Part shown: in pieces, positions 43,496-54,582 of the stretch | Layout of the letters: every line of letters begins with the position of its first letter | Position numbering within the stretch: position 1 is the first letter of the stretch | Origin: Streptosporangium sp. NBC_01755 | GTDB taxonomy: Bacteria > Actinomycetota > Actinomycetes > Streptosporangiales > Streptosporangiaceae | Reading direction: 5' to 3' | Assembly: GCF_035917995.1 (NCBI RefSeq) | Contig: NZ_CP109131.1 | Span: forward strand, 1,922,001 to 1,986,000 | DNA length: 64,000 nucleotides | Position numbers and translations under genes: made by a program | Notes under the pieces: generated by a model | Databases searched by the model: none | Seen by the model: only the letters and a program-made list of their open reading frames with translations | Told to the model about the DNA's origin: nothing

Positions 43496-44518
43496 TCAGG
43501 CGACGGCGCACTCTCCCCCGTCGCTCTCACAGGTCTCCGGAATCTCCGCGTCACCGCTCGCGGTGAAGACGACGACGAGTTCCTCGCCGACCTGCAGCCC
43601 TTCCGGCGACTCGATCACCAGACTGTCGCCGACCTGCTCCCAGTCGGCTCCGCTCGCCGAGGAGACCGTCCCGCTGACCGGCACGCTCACCTTCAGGTTC
43701 TCGACGCTCTCGTCCGCGGCGACCACGAGCTTGACCGTGTACGACTGTGCCCTGCTCCTCACGAGAGCGGCGCCGACCATGATCATGGCGCCCCCCGCGG
43801 CGGGCACGGGCGGCTCGAAGGTGTCGCTGGGCACGGGGGCGGGCGCCGTGGTGCTCGGGGACTGTTCAGGGGCCGGTGTCCGGTGGTCACCGACGACGAG
43901 AGGCTCGGAGGTGGGTGTGGGTTCCGGCTTGTCGGTGGACGACGGCTCGTCGGTGGCCAGGGGCGCGCGGGTGGCCTTTCTCGTCGCGGTGGGCCGGGAG
44001 GTGGGGGTGGCCCCGCCTCCCCTGCGAGTGGAGGTGGGGGTCGGGGAGGGGGTGGCCTCCGCGGTCCTGTCGCCCGCCTCCGCGGGCTCGTCGGTCGGTA
44101 CGGGCTCCTCGGGCTCGGTCTCACCGACGGGGTCGGGTTGCAGCTCCGGCTGGTTCGACGCCGCCGTGACACAACCGGTGGGCGGGCAGTCGGCGGCGGA
44201 ACCCTCGGAGCCGGTCAGCGCCCGGATCCCGAACACTGTCCCGCCGAGCACCACCGCCACCGCGGCGACGATCAGCAGGGTCGTCTTGATCCGTCCGCCG
44301 GACCTTTCCTCGTCCTCGGGCCATGTGACGGACGTCTTGGACTCCGACGTCCATCCCGACCCCAGGAAACCCGTCTGGGGCTCAGTGATCATCGACTCCT
44401 CGGGACGGAGCCGGCGCCCGATCGGCTCGTCCCGGTGACCGGGTGCCGGAGCGGACTCCGGCCCGCGTTTCCCCCGGCCCGGGGAAGCCTCATCCCCGTT
44501 TCCAGCATGGCGGCCCAT
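43496..44518 (-). CDS. single-pass membrane protein with Pro/Thr-rich linker and extracellular beta domain
   Basis: The product is 340 aa. A cytoplasmic N-terminal region (about 1-75, charged) precedes one membrane helix ([20 protein letters not shown], about 78-98). A long Pro/Thr/Ser/Glu-rich extracellular linker follows (about 120-240; [20 protein letters not shown]), then an Ig/CBM-like beta domain ([38 protein letters not shown]). Two Cys pairs may form disulfides. ATG 44518 follows AAAGGGG. No family was recognised; the architecture suggests a cell-wall-spanning surface protein. It lies between two thiamine genes without obvious relation. Confidence 0.75.
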   Translation of the reverse strand: MGRHAGNGDEASPGRGKRGPESAPAPGHRDEPIGRRLRPEESMITEPQTGFLGSGWTSESKTSVTWPEDEERSGGRIKTTLLIVAAVAVVLGGTVFGIRALTGSEGSAADCPPTGCVTAASNQPELQPDPVGETEPEEPVPTDEPAEAGDRTAEATPSPTPTSTRRGGGATPTSRPTATRKATRAPLATDEPSSTDKPEPTPTSEPLVVGDHRTPAPEQSPSTTAPAPVPSDTFEPPVPAAGGAMIMVGAALVRSRAQSYTVKLVVAADESVENLKVSVPVSGTVSSASGADWEQVGDSLVIESPEGLQVGEELVVVFTASGDAEIPETCESDGGECAVA

Positions 44519-44617
44519 ATCGCCCCTTTCTCGGAGGGAATCTCGACCGCCCAACTTCATACCAGTTCAATAACCGTTTGTCGTAATTTTCGCAGATGTA
44601 ACAACGAGTGGTAAAAG

Positions 44618-45574
44618 TCACTCCCGGAAGTGGTCCCAGCCTCCGCGGTCGAGCAGATGGCCCTTGACCTGCACTCCCTCCCCCTCGATGACATGCCCCA
44701 CCACGTTCCAGCCCGCCGGGAGCCGTACGTGGGCCGGGAAGGTCGCGGCGAGGGCATGGTCGTCGCCGCCGGAGAGCACCCACTCCAGCGGGTCCGCGCC
44801 GAGCAGCCGGGCCGCCTCCCGCATCACCGGCGGGACGTCGAACGCCTCCGGGTCGAGCACGAGCGCGGTTCCGGCCGCGGCCGCCACGTGGCCGAGATCC
44901 TGGAGCAGGCCGTCACTCACGTCGAGCATGGCGGTGGCGCCCAGCGTGGCGGCCTCGGGGCCCTGCGCGTAGGGAGGGCAGGGGCGGCGGTGGGCGTCGA
45001 TCAGCTCCACCGGCCCGGCCAGGCCCGCACGGAGCAGCGCGAGGCCCGCCGCGGCGTACCCGAGGCGGCCCGCGACCGCCACCACGTCACCGGGCCGGGC
45101 CCCCGACCGGGTGACCGGCGCCCGGCCACCCAGGTCACCGAGGGCGGTGACCGCGATCATGACGAGGTCGCAGCGGGCGATGTCGCCTCCCACCACGCTG
45201 GCACCGACGAGATCGGACTCGTCGCGGAAGCCGTCCGTGAGGTCGTCCAGCCAGCCGATGGCGGCGTCGGCGGGCAGCCCGAGGCCGACCACGAGGCCGG
45301 TGGGACGGGCTCCCATCGCCATGACATCCGAGAGATTCTGTGCCGCGGCCTTGCGTCCGATGTCGTAGCCGCTGGACCAATCACGGCGAAAGTGCCTACC
45401 CTCGAGTAACAGGTCAGTCGTCACGACGACCCGCCCATCGGGAGCGCTCACCACCGCGGCGTCGTCTCCGGGACCGAGCAATACGGCCCCACCCTGTGGC
45501 AAGCGTCCGGCAATACGTGCAACAACCCCGAATTCGCCGAGATCTCCGACTGTGATGACACACCTCCCGTTCAT
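44618..45574 (-). CDS. thiL: thiamine-monophosphate kinase
   Basis: This 318-aa enzyme makes thiamine diphosphate from the monophosphate. AIRS/PurM-fold motifs are GDLGEFGVVARIAG, GPGDDAAVV (ATP/Mg site), TTDLLLEGRHFRRDW, KAAAQNLSDVMAMGARPTG, VVGGDI, AMLDVSDGLLQDL and the closing LSGGDDHALAATFP. The start is taken as ATG 45574; GTG 45577 is adjacent. It is divergent from the Lrp-domain gene. thiD and thiL lie in the same block but are separated by a surface-protein gene. Confidence 0.93.
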   Translation of the reverse strand: MNGRCVITVGDLGEFGVVARIAGRLPQGGAVLLGPGDDAAVVSAPDGRVVVTTDLLLEGRHFRRDWSSGYDIGRKAAAQNLSDVMAMGARPTGLVVGLGLPADAAIGWLDDLTDGFRDESDLVGASVVGGDIARCDLVMIAVTALGDLGGRAPVTRSGARPGDVVAVAGRLGYAAAGLALLRAGLAGPVELIDAHRRPCPPYAQGPEAATLGATAMLDVSDGLLQDLGHVAAAAGTALVLDPEAFDVPPVMREAARLLGADPLEWVLSGGDDHALAATFPAHVRLPAGWNVVGHVIEGEGVQVKGHLLDRGGWDHFRE

Positions 45575-45625
45575 CACAGGGTACGGTGGCCCTTCGGCAC
45601 TGATCCAATCGCCCCGGAGGTCGTT

Positions 45626-45859
45626 GTGGTGCAGGCCTACATCCTTATTCAGACCGAGGTCGGCAAGGCCGCGAACGTGGCTTCGGAGATCTCCGGCATC
45701 TCGGGTGTCACCCAGGCCGAGGACGTCACCGGCCCTTACGACGTGATAGTGCGGGCGGAGGCCCGCAACGTCGATGAGCTGGGAAAGCTCGTGGTGGCGC
45801 AGATTCAGGCTGTGGAGGGGATCACGCGTACACTGACGTGTCCCATCGTCCACATCTGA
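45626..45859 (+). CDS. stand-alone Lrp/AsnC ligand-binding (RAM) domain protein
   Basis: This 77-aa protein consists only of the AsnC_trans_reg (RAM) domain: QAYILIQTEVGKAANVASEI, GPYDVIVRAEA, LGKLVVAQIQAVEGITRT. There is no helix-turn-helix. Such proteins form oligomers that bind amino acids and may modulate full-length Lrp proteins. GGAGG lies upstream of GTG 45626, with a second GTG three bases later. Its neighbour downstream is a DUF3515 lipoprotein 39 nt away, likely one operon. Confidence 0.88.
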   Translation: MVQAYILIQTEVGKAANVASEISGISGVTQAEDVTGPYDVIVRAEARNVDELGKLVVAQIQAVEGITRTLTCPIVHI

Positions 45860-45898
45860 GTCCGTATCTGGTCCGTATCCGACCGTCGGGAACGTGAC

Positions 45899-46327
45899 AT
45901 GCCACTGCGGTTCGCCCGCCTGGCGGGGTGCACCTGCGCCCTGCTGATCCTGGCGGGATGCGGTGGCGCCGTCCAGGTCGAGCCGCCCGTCCCCGAGGGG
46001 TCCGCCGCCGCCGCGTGCCAGGCGCTCGCCGAGCGGCTCCCGCGGAGACTCGACGGCGCTGACCGGGTCGAGTCCACCCCCGCCTCACCCTACGTCGCCG
46101 TGTGGGGGCAGGGCCGCATCGCCCTGCGCTGCGGGGTGCCACGGCCGGTGACCATGTCACCCACCGACCAGGTGCCCGAGATCGACGGAGTGGCGTGGTA
46201 CGCCGACCCGGCCCGACCGACGCTGTTCACGTCGATCGGCAGGGCGGCCTACGTCGAGGTGACGATCGCGCGGGAGCACACCCCGCAGAACGTGCTTGTC
46301 GATCTCGCGGCACCGATCAAGGCCGCC

Positions 46328-46345
<18 letters not shown>
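45899..46345 (+). CDS. DUF3515 lipoprotein
   Basis: This 148-aa lipoprotein starts LRFARLAGCTCALLILAGCG, with the lipobox Cys in LAGC. The mature domain carries the DUF3515 pattern: ACQALAERLPRRLDG, VAVWGQGRIALRCGVPRP, and DGVAWYADPARPTLFTSIGR followed by VTIA. Members are actinobacteria-specific and often sit beside ddl and thiL. Function unknown; probably in the periplasmic space. It converges on ddl with an 18-nt overlap of the coding ends (46328-46345). Confidence 0.88.
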
Positions 46346-47437
<1,092 letters not shown>

Positions 47438-47487
47438 GATGACCGAATCTACCCCCTGTTAGGGGGCAATCCGGCTGTTAGACGCGC

Positions 47488-48714
47488 CTATCTACCCGAT
47501 GCGGGTAGTGAGTCGAGCGCCTTGGTCACGTCCATGATGAGATCTTCCGCATCCTCCAGTCCGATGGAGAACCGGACAGCCGCCTCGTCGATCCCCGACG
47601 CCTTGCCGGCTCTCCGGTGGGTGGTCGAGGCCACGTGCGCGGCCTTGGTGTGGATTCCTCCGGCGGAGGTGGCGATCGAGGCGAGCCTGAGTGCGTCGGC
47701 CAGGGCCACGCCGGCGTCGTAACCGCCACGCGGGGTGATCGTCACACAGGCGCCGTACCTGGTGCCCTCGGGCCCCGAGTCGAACAGGTGCCTGGCGAGC
47801 TGGTGGCCGGGGTGTTCCGGCAGCCCCGGGTAGTCGACCCGGCGCACGGCGGGGTGCTTGGCCACGGCCGCGGCGAAGACCATCGCGGTGGAGCACATCC
47901 GGCGGACCCGCAGCGGCAGGGTCGCGAGCCCCCGGCGGAGCAGGAACGCGTCGTCGGGAGAGAGCGTGCCCCCGGTGTCGATCCTGACCTCGCGCAACTG
48001 GGCGATCAGGTCGGGGCGGCCCACCGCGACGCCCCCGGCGCAGTCGTCATGGCCGCCGAGATACTTGGTCGCGGAGTGGATCACCAGGTCGGCGCCGTGC
48101 TCCAGGGGGCGGCACACGATCGGGGTGGCGAAGGTGGAGTCGACCACCAGCAGCGCCCCCGCGGCTCGGGCGATCCGGTAGAGGCCGCGAATGTCGGAGA
48201 CCGCCATGGTCGGGTTGGAGAGCGTCTCCGCATAGATGATCTTCGTGTTGGGCCTGATCGCCGCCCGCACCTCGGTCAGGTCGCCGTAGCCGACGAAGTC
48301 CGCGCCGACCCCGAACCTGGACAGCACGTTGGTGATCAGCGAGTGGGTCCCGCCGTACAGCGGGGTGGGTGCCACGAGGTGCGCGCCCGCGCGCAGGAAC
48401 GTCATCAGGACGGCGTTGACGGCGGCCATCCCCGAGGCGAACGCCTGCCCGGCCACGTCCTCGGGCGCCGCGGCCCCCTCCAGAGAGGCCACCGCCGATG
48501 CGAACGCGGCGGTGGTGGGGTTGTCGATCCGGCCGTAGGTGTGGCCGGAGCCCTTCTCCTCGAACGCGTCGGCGTACTCGGCGGAGTCGCCGAAACCCCA
48601 CGCGGAGCTGCGCCACACGGGAAGGCCGAAGGGCCGCTGCGGGGGCGTCTCGGGAGCCGGCAGGTGTACCGACCGGGTGTTCTCCCCCCTACGCCTGCGT
48701 ATCCGTCTGTTCAT
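47488..48714 (-). CDS. PLP-dependent trans-sulfuration enzyme (cystathionine gamma-synthase/lyase family)
   Basis: This 408-aa Cys/Met-metabolism PLP enzyme has the cofactor Lys in HSATKYLGGHDD. PLP contacts lie in VVDSTFATP and GMAAVNAVLM, and substrate-binding Tyr/Arg in GSGHTYGRIDNPT. The C-terminal VRFSIGLEDAEDLIMDV is the typical end. It has an unusual basic N-terminal lead (RRIRRRRGENTRSVH). The family includes MetB, MetC and methionine gamma-lyase; the exact reaction is not assigned. It lies 16 nt upstream of the end of gpsA... on the same strand, so gpsA and this gene probably share a transcript. Confidence 0.88.
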   Translation of the reverse strand: MNRRIRRRRGENTRSVHLPAPETPPQRPFGLPVWRSSAWGFGDSAEYADAFEEKGSGHTYGRIDNPTTAAFASAVASLEGAAAPEDVAGQAFASGMAAVNAVLMTFLRAGAHLVAPTPLYGGTHSLITNVLSRFGVGADFVGYGDLTEVRAAIRPNTKIIYAETLSNPTMAVSDIRGLYRIARAAGALLVVDSTFATPIVCRPLEHGADLVIHSATKYLGGHDDCAGGVAVGRPDLIAQLREVRIDTGGTLSPDDAFLLRRGLATLPLRVRRMCSTAMVFAAAVAKHPAVRRVDYPGLPEHPGHQLARHLFDSGPEGTRYGACVTITPRGGYDAGVALADALRLASIATSAGGIHTKAAHVASTTHRRAGKASGIDEAAVRFSIGLEDAEDLIMDVTKALDSLPASGR

Positions 48715-48730
48715 GGGCCACACCGTGTGT

Positions 48731-49741
48731 TCACAGGCCGTACCGTTCCGGCTTGGGAGTCCGCGACATCAGGAGCACCGCGGCCTCGCTGGGAGGCATT
48801 GCGTCGTGGACGACGGCCACCACCACTTCGGTGATCGGCATCTCCACGTCGTGCTTTCTGGCCAGTTCGAGCACCGACTCGCAGGATTTGACCCCCTCGG
48901 CGGTCTGTTTCGTGGCGGCGACGACCTCGGCCAAGGTCATGCCCCGCCCCAGATTCTCCCCGAAAGTTCGGTTCCGCGACAATGGGGATATACAGGTCGC
49001 CACCAGATCGCCCATGCCCGCGAGGCCCGCGAAGGTGTGCGGGTCCGCGCCGAGCACCGCGCCGAGCCTGGAGATCTCGGCCAGCCCGCGCGTCATGAGC
49101 ATCGCCCCGACGTTGTCGCCCAACCCCATCCCCGCCGAGATGCCGACCGCGAGGGCGATCACGTTCTTGACGGCCCCGCCGAGTTCGACCCCCACGACGT
49201 CGGGGTTGGTGTAGGGGCGGAACCAGGGTGGCAGGTAGCAGGCCTCCTGAAGGCGTTCCATCGCCCGCTCGTCGGTGCAGGCGACCACGGTGGCGGCGGG
49301 CTGGCCCCGGACGATCTCACCGGCCAGGTTGGGCCCCGACACCACCGCGACCCGCTCCTGGGGCACCCCGGCGACCTCGCAGATCACCTCGCTCATCCGC
49401 TTGGTGGTGCCCAGCTCGATGCCCTTCATCAGGCTGACCAGCACCGCCTCCGGTGGCAGGTCCGGCTTCCAGCGTGTCAGGTTCTCCCTCAGGGTCTGGG
49501 ATGGCACCGCGAGCACCACGAAGTCGGCGCCGTCGAGAGCCTCGGCGGGGTCGGTCGTGGCGCGCAGCGTCTCGGGCAGCACCGTGCCCGGCAGGTAGAC
49601 GGGGTTCTCGTGCCGCCGGTCGATCGCCTCGACGACCTCCGCGCTGCGGCCCCACAGGATCGTCCGGGTGCCCGCCCCCGCGAGGATCACGCCGAAGGTC
49701 GTTCCCCACGAACCCGTGCCGAATACAGCCGCCTTGGTCAT
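48731..49741 (-). CDS. gpsA: NAD(P)H-dependent glycerol-3-phosphate dehydrogenase
   Basis: This 336-aa cytosolic enzyme forms sn-glycerol-3-phosphate for phospholipid synthesis. The Rossmann motif is [16 protein letters not shown]. The catalytic Lys lies in [20 protein letters not shown], and [20 protein letters not shown] is the family signature. It follows plsC after 100 nt on the same strand, so two early glycerolipid steps (G3P synthesis and acylation) are adjacent. Confidence 0.96.
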   Translation of the reverse strand: MTKAAVFGTGSWGTTFGVILAGAGTRTILWGRSAEVVEAIDRRHENPVYLPGTVLPETLRATTDPAEALDGADFVVLAVPSQTLRENLTRWKPDLPPEAVLVSLMKGIELGTTKRMSEVICEVAGVPQERVAVVSGPNLAGEIVRGQPAATVVACTDERAMERLQEACYLPPWFRPYTNPDVVGVELGGAVKNVIALAVGISAGMGLGDNVGAMLMTRGLAEISRLGAVLGADPHTFAGLAGMGDLVATCISPLSRNRTFGENLGRGMTLAEVVAATKQTAEGVKSCESVLELARKHDVEMPITEVVVAVVHDAMPPSEAAVLLMSRTPKPERYGL

Positions 49742-49841
49742 CGGTTCTCCTTGGGCGTGGAAACCTCCGCCTCCGGGCGGGGGAGAAAACGGGAATCCCC
49801 TCCCTGCGGGGAGAGGAGGATGTCAACACCGTACGCCGAAG

Positions 49842-50555
49842 TCAGGCGTCGGAAGGTCGCTTGAACGGCGCCTCGGGTGCCTTCTCGCCGCGGAGTTCGG
49901 CCAGCTGCGCCGTGATCGCCGCCATGATGTCGGCGGTCGCGGCGCGCAGCGCGTCGGCCTGGAGCGGCCGCCCCTCGTACCGCGACAGGTCGAGTGGTGG
50001 TCCGACCAGCACGTGGAAGGTCCTGCGCGGCAGCAGGCGGGGCTTTCTGGCTCCGTAGGGCAGGATCTCCTGGGCTCCCCAGTGCGCGACGGGGACAACC
50101 GTCGCGCCGGTCTCCAGCGCGAGCCTGGCCACGCCGGTCTTGCCCTCCATCGGCCAGAAGTCCGGGTCGCGGGTGCAGGTACCCTCCGGATAGAACATCA
50201 CGCACGCCCCCGCGGCGAACCGGCGCCGTGACTCCTCCAGCGAGCGCCCCGCGTCAGAGCTCCCCCGGTAGACGGGAATGGCCTGGAGCGCCCTCAGCAG
50301 GGGACCGAGCGGCGGCACCGAGAAGAGACCCGATTTGGCGAGAATCACCGGCCAGCGGCCGTTGTTGTAGAGGAAGTGCGAGATGAGGATCGGATCCAGC
50401 CACGACAGGTGGTTGGTCGCCACGATGACCCCGCCCGTCCTGGGCAACCGGTCGCTGCGACGCCAGTCCTTCTTGACCAGGAGCCATGAGATCGGCTTGA
50501 CGATCACGACGGCGAAGGCGACCCAGAATCGCGAGGGCCAGCCAGGGCGTCTCAT
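49842..50555 (-). CDS. plsC: 1-acyl-sn-glycerol-3-phosphate acyltransferase
   Basis: This 237-aa membrane-associated LPLAT makes phosphatidic acid. The catalytic HX4D is NHLSWLD, the GPAT motifs are IPVYRGSSDAGRSLEESRR and MFYPEGTCTRD, and there is an N-terminal hydrophobic segment (FWVAFAVVIVKPISWLLV). ATG 50555 was chosen because GGAGG lies 5 nt upstream; an ATG nine codons earlier is weaker. It is divergent from cofC. Confidence 0.93.
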   Translation of the reverse strand: MRRPGWPSRFWVAFAVVIVKPISWLLVKKDWRRSDRLPRTGGVIVATNHLSWLDPILISHFLYNNGRWPVILAKSGLFSVPPLGPLLRALQAIPVYRGSSDAGRSLEESRRRFAAGACVMFYPEGTCTRDPDFWPMEGKTGVARLALETGATVVPVAHWGAQEILPYGARKPRLLPRRTFHVLVGPPLDLSRYEGRPLQADALRAATADIMAAITAQLAELRGEKAPEAPFKRPSDA

Positions 50556-50622
50556 GGGCTCCTCCATATGAACGGTTTGCACACCAAGTCTCCCGGTTGG
50601 CTCCCCGGGATGTCGAGGCGGG

Positions 50623-51318
50623 ATGCTTAACGCTATGCCTGCTCAGGGAAGTTCCGCCTGGACCCTTGTCGTCCCGGTCAAAACGCTGGTCGCCGCCAAG
50701 ACCCGCCTGTCGGCGGCGGCGGGCCCGCACCGGGCCGCACTGGCCGTGGCGATCGCCTGCGACACCGTCGAGGCGGCGCTGAGCTGCGCACTCGTCACCC
50801 GGGTGGTCGTGGTGACGGGTGACCCCGTGGCCGCCGGGGCACTCGGCGAGGTCGGCGCGCACGTGGTCGGCGACCCGGAGGCGGGGCTGAACGCCGCCCT
50901 GCGGCACGGCGCCCTGGAGGCGGTACGGCTCGCGCCCGGCGACGCCGTCGGCGCCCTCCAGGCCGACCTCCCCGCCCTCCGCCCCGCGGAGCTGGCCCGC
51001 GTGCTGACCGCCGCCACGGAGTTCGACCAGATGTTCCTGCCCGACGCCGCCGAGGTCGGCACGACCTTCTACGGCGTACGGCCCGGCATGCCGTTCACGC
51101 CGGGGTTCGGCGGCGAGTCACGGGACCGGCACCTGCGGCGCGGCGCCAAGGAGCTCTGCGTGGAGGGGGTGGTGTCGGTCCGCCATGACGTGGACACCCC
51201 AGACGACCTGCGCCAGGCGCTGATCCTGGGCGTCGGCCCCCGCACACTGGCCATCGCGGAAAAGATCTCGGCGTCCGGCGGGTCTTCGCGGCCGGAGGAG
51301 CGCGACAGAGACCGGTAG
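50623..51318 (+). CDS. cofC: 2-phospho-L-lactate (phosphoenolpyruvate) guanylyltransferase
   Basis: This 231-aa nucleotidyltransferase of coenzyme F420 synthesis (CofC/FbiD) activates PEP or phospholactate with GTP. Motifs are WTLVVPVKTLVAAKTRLSAA at the N-terminus, GDAVGALQADLPALRP (Mg-binding Asp), GTTFYGVRPGMPFTPGFGG and HDVDTPDDLRQAL. ATG 50635 is an alternative start. Its presence shows the organism makes F420, typical of actinobacteria. fbiA/fbiB are not in this window. Confidence 0.92.
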   Translation: MLNAMPAQGSSAWTLVVPVKTLVAAKTRLSAAAGPHRAALAVAIACDTVEAALSCALVTRVVVVTGDPVAAGALGEVGAHVVGDPEAGLNAALRHGALEAVRLAPGDAVGALQADLPALRPAELARVLTAATEFDQMFLPDAAEVGTTFYGVRPGMPFTPGFGGESRDRHLRRGAKELCVEGVVSVRHDVDTPDDLRQALILGVGPRTLAIAEKISASGGSSRPEERDRDR

Positions 51319-51374
51319 CGGAACGCCCCGACCTGGTTCGGGCGGGATTCCGGCCCGGAGGCTACCCTGGGCGT

Positions 51375-51596
51375 GTGCAGGCGACGGTGCGGAGCTTCGA
51401 GGAGGCGACCCGGTCGGGGTCGGTCTTTCTGGACGACGGGACCGAGATCCCGTTCGGCGCGGCGGCGTTCGACGCGGGGCCGCTCAGGCTGCTCAGGTCA
51501 GGCCAGCGGGTCAACATCGTCATGGACGGCGACGATGTCTCCTACATCACTCTCTCGACTTTCCCCGTACCCGGTTTCCCCGTACCCGGCCGGTGA
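51375..51596 (+). CDS. small beta-rich conserved hypothetical protein
   Basis: This 73-aa protein starts at GTG 51375: QATVRSFEEATRSGSVFLDD, then GTEIPFGAAAFDAGPLRLLR and SGQRVNIVMDGDDVSYIT. The alternating pattern and the SGSVFLDDGTEIPF/GQRV elements resemble a cold-shock/OB-fold protein lacking the usual RNA-binding aromatics. The C-terminus repeats FPVPG, coded by a duplicated 14-nt unit. It lies 56 nt after cofC and may share its transcript. Function unknown. Confidence 0.7.
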   Translation: MQATVRSFEEATRSGSVFLDDGTEIPFGAAAFDAGPLRLLRSGQRVNIVMDGDDVSYITLSTFPVPGFPVPGR

Positions 51597-51682
51597 GGCG
51601 GCCGGGAATCCTCACCGGCTTCCCCGGCGGTCCGGGGCCGAGATCATCTCCGGGGCGCCCCGCTGTCGAACCCGGTGAATGT

Positions 51683-51752
51683 GGCCGGACACCGCACCGG
51701 GCGCTTTCGCCGGCCCCGGCCGGACACCGCACCGGGCGCTTTCGCCGGCCCC
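51683..51752. repeat. two perfect tandem 35-bp repeats
   Basis: The unit begins GGCCGGACACCGCACCGGGC and ends TTTCGCCGGCCCC. It is repeated head to tail in the region downstream of the HU gene and the small beta protein (convergent ends). GGCC...GGCC arms could form hairpins acting as terminators. Confidence 0.7.
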
Positions 51753-51839
51753 TGCCGGGGATCCCGAGCCGACGGCGCCGGTCGGGAGGCCGGACGCCCG
51801 GACGCCCCGCTTCGGGAGTCCGGGCGCCTGCGCCGGGGC

Positions 51840-52139
51840 CTATTTCTTCTTCGCCGCCTTCTTGCCGCCGTTGTTGACGAGTTCCTTAAAGTCGGAACCC
51901 GGCCGGAATTTCGGCCCCCAGCTCTCGGCGACGTGGATCTCGGCACCCGTCGAGGGGTTACGTGCGGTGCGGGCCGGCTTGTGCACCATCTCAAAGGCAC
52001 CGAACCCCGTGATCGAGACCTTGTCGCCACTCGCGACGGCGGCCTGGATCGTGTCGAGCACCGCGTTCACGGCTTCGGTGGCCGTCTTCTTGTCGCCCAC
52101 CCGATCCGCGATGGCGTCGACGAGTTCCTTTTTGTTCAT
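51840..52139 (-). CDS. hup: HU-family DNA-binding protein
   Basis: This 99-aa nucleoid protein begins MNKKELVDAIADRVGDKKTA. The DNA-binding arm is KPARTARNPSTGAEIHVAES, and the C-terminus is basic (GGKKAAKKK). ATG 52139 follows GGGGGAGC. It is the short HU type, not the long form with a Lys/Ala-rich tail. It lies downstream of a small helical gene on the same strand. Confidence 0.95.
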   Translation of the reverse strand: MNKKELVDAIADRVGDKKTATEAVNAVLDTIQAAVASGDKVSITGFGAFEMVHKPARTARNPSTGAEIHVAESWGPKFRPGSDFKELVNNGGKKAAKKK

Positions 52140-52302
52140 AAGGTTGCTCCCCCTGCTTACCGATGTCCGGGAGTGGGTCACGGGGCAGAAAACCCGTCTC
52201 ACCCGATTTGTCACGGCGAGGGGTCTCATCACAGATCTCTCATCAACGATCACGGTGAGAAACCCCCTGCTCGCTTGAAATTAGGGGACGGAGCCGTATG
52301 AC

Positions 52303-52557
52303 TCAATCACCTTCCGCAATGTTTCCAGTGCTCGGCGTATCTGAAACCAAGACATCAATGCTGAGAAGGAACAAATCAAGGCGCCCTGTGGCGTGATCGA
52401 GGTCACGCTTGGCCATATCGCAGATGGCCAGAAGGCGCCTGGTGAGACGTTTTCTCTCCTCGACGGAGACGTGCAGGGACCGGACGCGGCGGTGCGCCTC
52501 GCGCAGCCGCCACGCCAGCTCGTGTTCTGAACTCGTCAGATGGTCGTCGGCAGCCAT
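52303..52557 (-). CDS. small helical hypothetical protein overlapping leuD
   Basis: The product is 84 aa, starting at ATG 52557 inside the last codons of leuD (22-nt overlap). It is predicted all-helical and charged: [20 protein letters not shown] then [20 protein letters not shown]. The overlap suggests coupling to leuD. No family recognised. It could be a conserved Streptosporangiales protein; supporting evidence is only its coding character and position. Confidence 0.55.
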   Translation of the reverse strand: MAADDHLTSSEHELAWRLREAHRRVRSLHVSVEERKRLTRRLLAICDMAKRDLDHATGRLDLFLLSIDVLVSDTPSTGNIAEGD

Positions 52558-53123
52558 GGCTGCCGACCATTCTCGTATGTCCCGATGGCATCGGCGTTGC
52601 GCAGGGTCAGCCCGATGTCGTCCAGGCCCTCCATCAGCCGCCAGCGCGTGTAGTCGTCGATCTCGAAGGCGACGGCCTCCGCGCCCCAGCGGACCTGGCG
52701 TCCCTCCAGGTCAACGGTGATTTCCAGGGTCGGGTCCGCCTCGACCGCGGTCTGCAGCGCCTCGACGACCTCGCCCGGCAGGACGACCGGGAGCAGGCCC
52801 ATCTTGGTGGAATTATTACGGAAGATATCTCCGAAACGGGCTGCGATCACGGCGCGGAAGCCGTACTGCTGCAGGGCCCAGACCGCGTGCTCGCGGGAGG
52901 AGCCGGTGCCGAAGTCGGGGCCGGCGAGCAGGACCGTGGCGCCGTCGTGAACGGGGTCGTTCAGGACGAAGCCGGGGTCCTCACGCCAGGCGGAGAACAG
53001 GCCTTTCTCGAACCCGGTCCTGCTGACCTGCTTGAGCCAGACGGCGGGGATGATCTGGTCGGTGTCCACGTTGCTGCGGCGCAGCGGAACGGCCCGGCCG
53101 GTGTGGGTGACGAACGCTTCCAT
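52536..53123 (-). CDS. leuD: 3-isopropylmalate dehydratase small subunit
   Basis: This 195-aa subunit of isopropylmalate isomerase in leucine synthesis contains [40 protein letters not shown], the catalytic Ser loop, and [19 protein letters not shown]. It follows leuC after 12 nt; the two form the LeuCD enzyme. Length matches the family. Confidence 0.97.
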   Translation of the reverse strand: MEAFVTHTGRAVPLRRSNVDTDQIIPAVWLKQVSRTGFEKGLFSAWREDPGFVLNDPVHDGATVLLAGPDFGTGSSREHAVWALQQYGFRAVIAARFGDIFRNNSTKMGLLPVVLPGEVVEALQTAVEADPTLEITVDLEGRQVRWGAEAVAFEIDDYTRWRLMEGLDDIGLTLRNADAIGTYENGRQPWLPTTI

Positions 53124-53135
53124 CTCGAGGACTCC

Positions 53136-54512
53136 TTACAGGTCGGCGGGCGCGGTGAGTTTGCCGGTGACGGCGGTCGCGGCGGCGACCTGCGGGGACA
53201 CGAGGTGCGTACGGCCGCCCTTGCCCTGGCGTCCCTCGAAGTTGCGGTTGGAGGTCGAGGCGCTGCGCTCGCCGGGGGCGAGGGTGTCGGGGTTCATGCC
53301 CAGGCACATGGAGCAGCCGGCCTCGCGCCATTCGGCGCCCGCGGCCTTGAAGACCTCGTGCAGCCCCTCCTGCTCGGCCTGCAGCTTGACCAGCATCGAG
53401 CCGGGCACGATCAGCGTGCGCGTCACGACCTGGCGCCCGCGCAGCACCTCGGCGGCGGCGCGCAGGTCCTCCAGCCTGCCGTTGGTGCAGGAGCCCACGA
53501 AGACCGTGTCGACCTTGACCTCGCGGAGCGGGGTACCCGCGGTCAGGCCCATGTACTCCAGGGCACGCGCGGCGGCGGCCGGGTCGTCGGTGTCCTCGGG
53601 GCGGGGCACCGGCATTCCCAGCGGGGCACCCTGGCCCGGGTTGGTGCCCCAGGTGACGAACGGGGTCAGCGTCGTGGCGTCGATCTCCACGACGGTGTCG
53701 AAGACCGCGTCCTCGTCGCTGACCAGTGACTTCCAGTACTCGACCGCGGCGTCCCAGTCGGCACCGGACGGCGCGTGCGGACGGCCCTTGAGATATTCGA
53801 AGGTGGTCTCGTCCGGAGCGATCATGCCCGCGCGGGCGCCCGCCTCGATGGACATGTTGCAGACGGTCATCCGGCCCTCCATGGAGAGCTTGCGGATGGC
53901 CTCACCGCGGTATTCGACGATGTGGCCCTGGCCGCCGCCGGTGCCGATCTTGGCGATGATCGCCAGAATCAGGTCCTTGGCGGTGACACCGGGGGGCAGC
54001 TCGCCGGAGACCTCGATGGCCATGGTCTTCGGCCGGTAGGCGGGCAGCGTCTGGGTGGCCAGCACATGCTCCACCTCGGAGGTGCCGATGCCGAACGCGA
54101 TGCCGCCGAAGGCGCCGTGGGTGGAGGTGTGAGAATCACCACACACGATCGTCATGCCGGGCTGGGTCAGGCCGAACTGCGGGCCGATGATGTGGACCAC
54201 GCCCTGCCCCGCGTCACCCATCGGGTGCAGCCGGACGCCGAACTCCGCGCAGTTCTTGCGCAGCGTCTCCACCTGCACCCGCGACACCGGGTCGTCGATG
54301 GGGCCGCGTACGGTCGGGACGTTGTGGTCCTCGGTGGCGATGGTGAGGTCGGGCCGCCTGACGGGGCGACCCGCCATGCGCAGGCCGTCGAACGCCTGCG
54401 GGCTCGTGACCTCGTGAATGAGGTGCAGGTCGATGTAGAGCAGGTCCGGTTCTCCCTCGGCACGTCGCACGACGTGCTGCTCCCAGACCTTCTCCGCGAG
54501 CGTGCGGCCCAT
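53136..54512 (-). CDS. leuC: 3-isopropylmalate dehydratase large subunit
   Basis: This 458-aa aconitase-family enzyme carries the [4Fe-4S] cluster. Cluster Cys residues are in [10 protein letters not shown] and GCSMCLGMN; active-site segments are [20 protein letters not shown] and [18 protein letters not shown] 54512 has AGGAGG upstream and gives the family start [12 protein letters not shown]. It is divergent from ndgR, whose product is the expected regulator. Confidence 0.97.
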   Translation of the reverse strand: MGRTLAEKVWEQHVVRRAEGEPDLLYIDLHLIHEVTSPQAFDGLRMAGRPVRRPDLTIATEDHNVPTVRGPIDDPVSRVQVETLRKNCAEFGVRLHPMGDAGQGVVHIIGPQFGLTQPGMTIVCGDSHTSTHGAFGGIAFGIGTSEVEHVLATQTLPAYRPKTMAIEVSGELPPGVTAKDLILAIIAKIGTGGGQGHIVEYRGEAIRKLSMEGRMTVCNMSIEAGARAGMIAPDETTFEYLKGRPHAPSGADWDAAVEYWKSLVSDEDAVFDTVVEIDATTLTPFVTWGTNPGQGAPLGMPVPRPEDTDDPAAAARALEYMGLTAGTPLREVKVDTVFVGSCTNGRLEDLRAAAEVLRGRQVVTRTLIVPGSMLVKLQAEQEGLHEVFKAAGAEWREAGCSMCLGMNPDTLAPGERSASTSNRNFEGRQGKGGRTHLVSPQVAAATAVTGKLTAPADL

Positions 54513-54582
54513 GTCGCCTCCTTGCGATCGGCTGTCCCACATCCACTTGCTTTCTCATATGTCGAGACGGCAGTATCGGTGT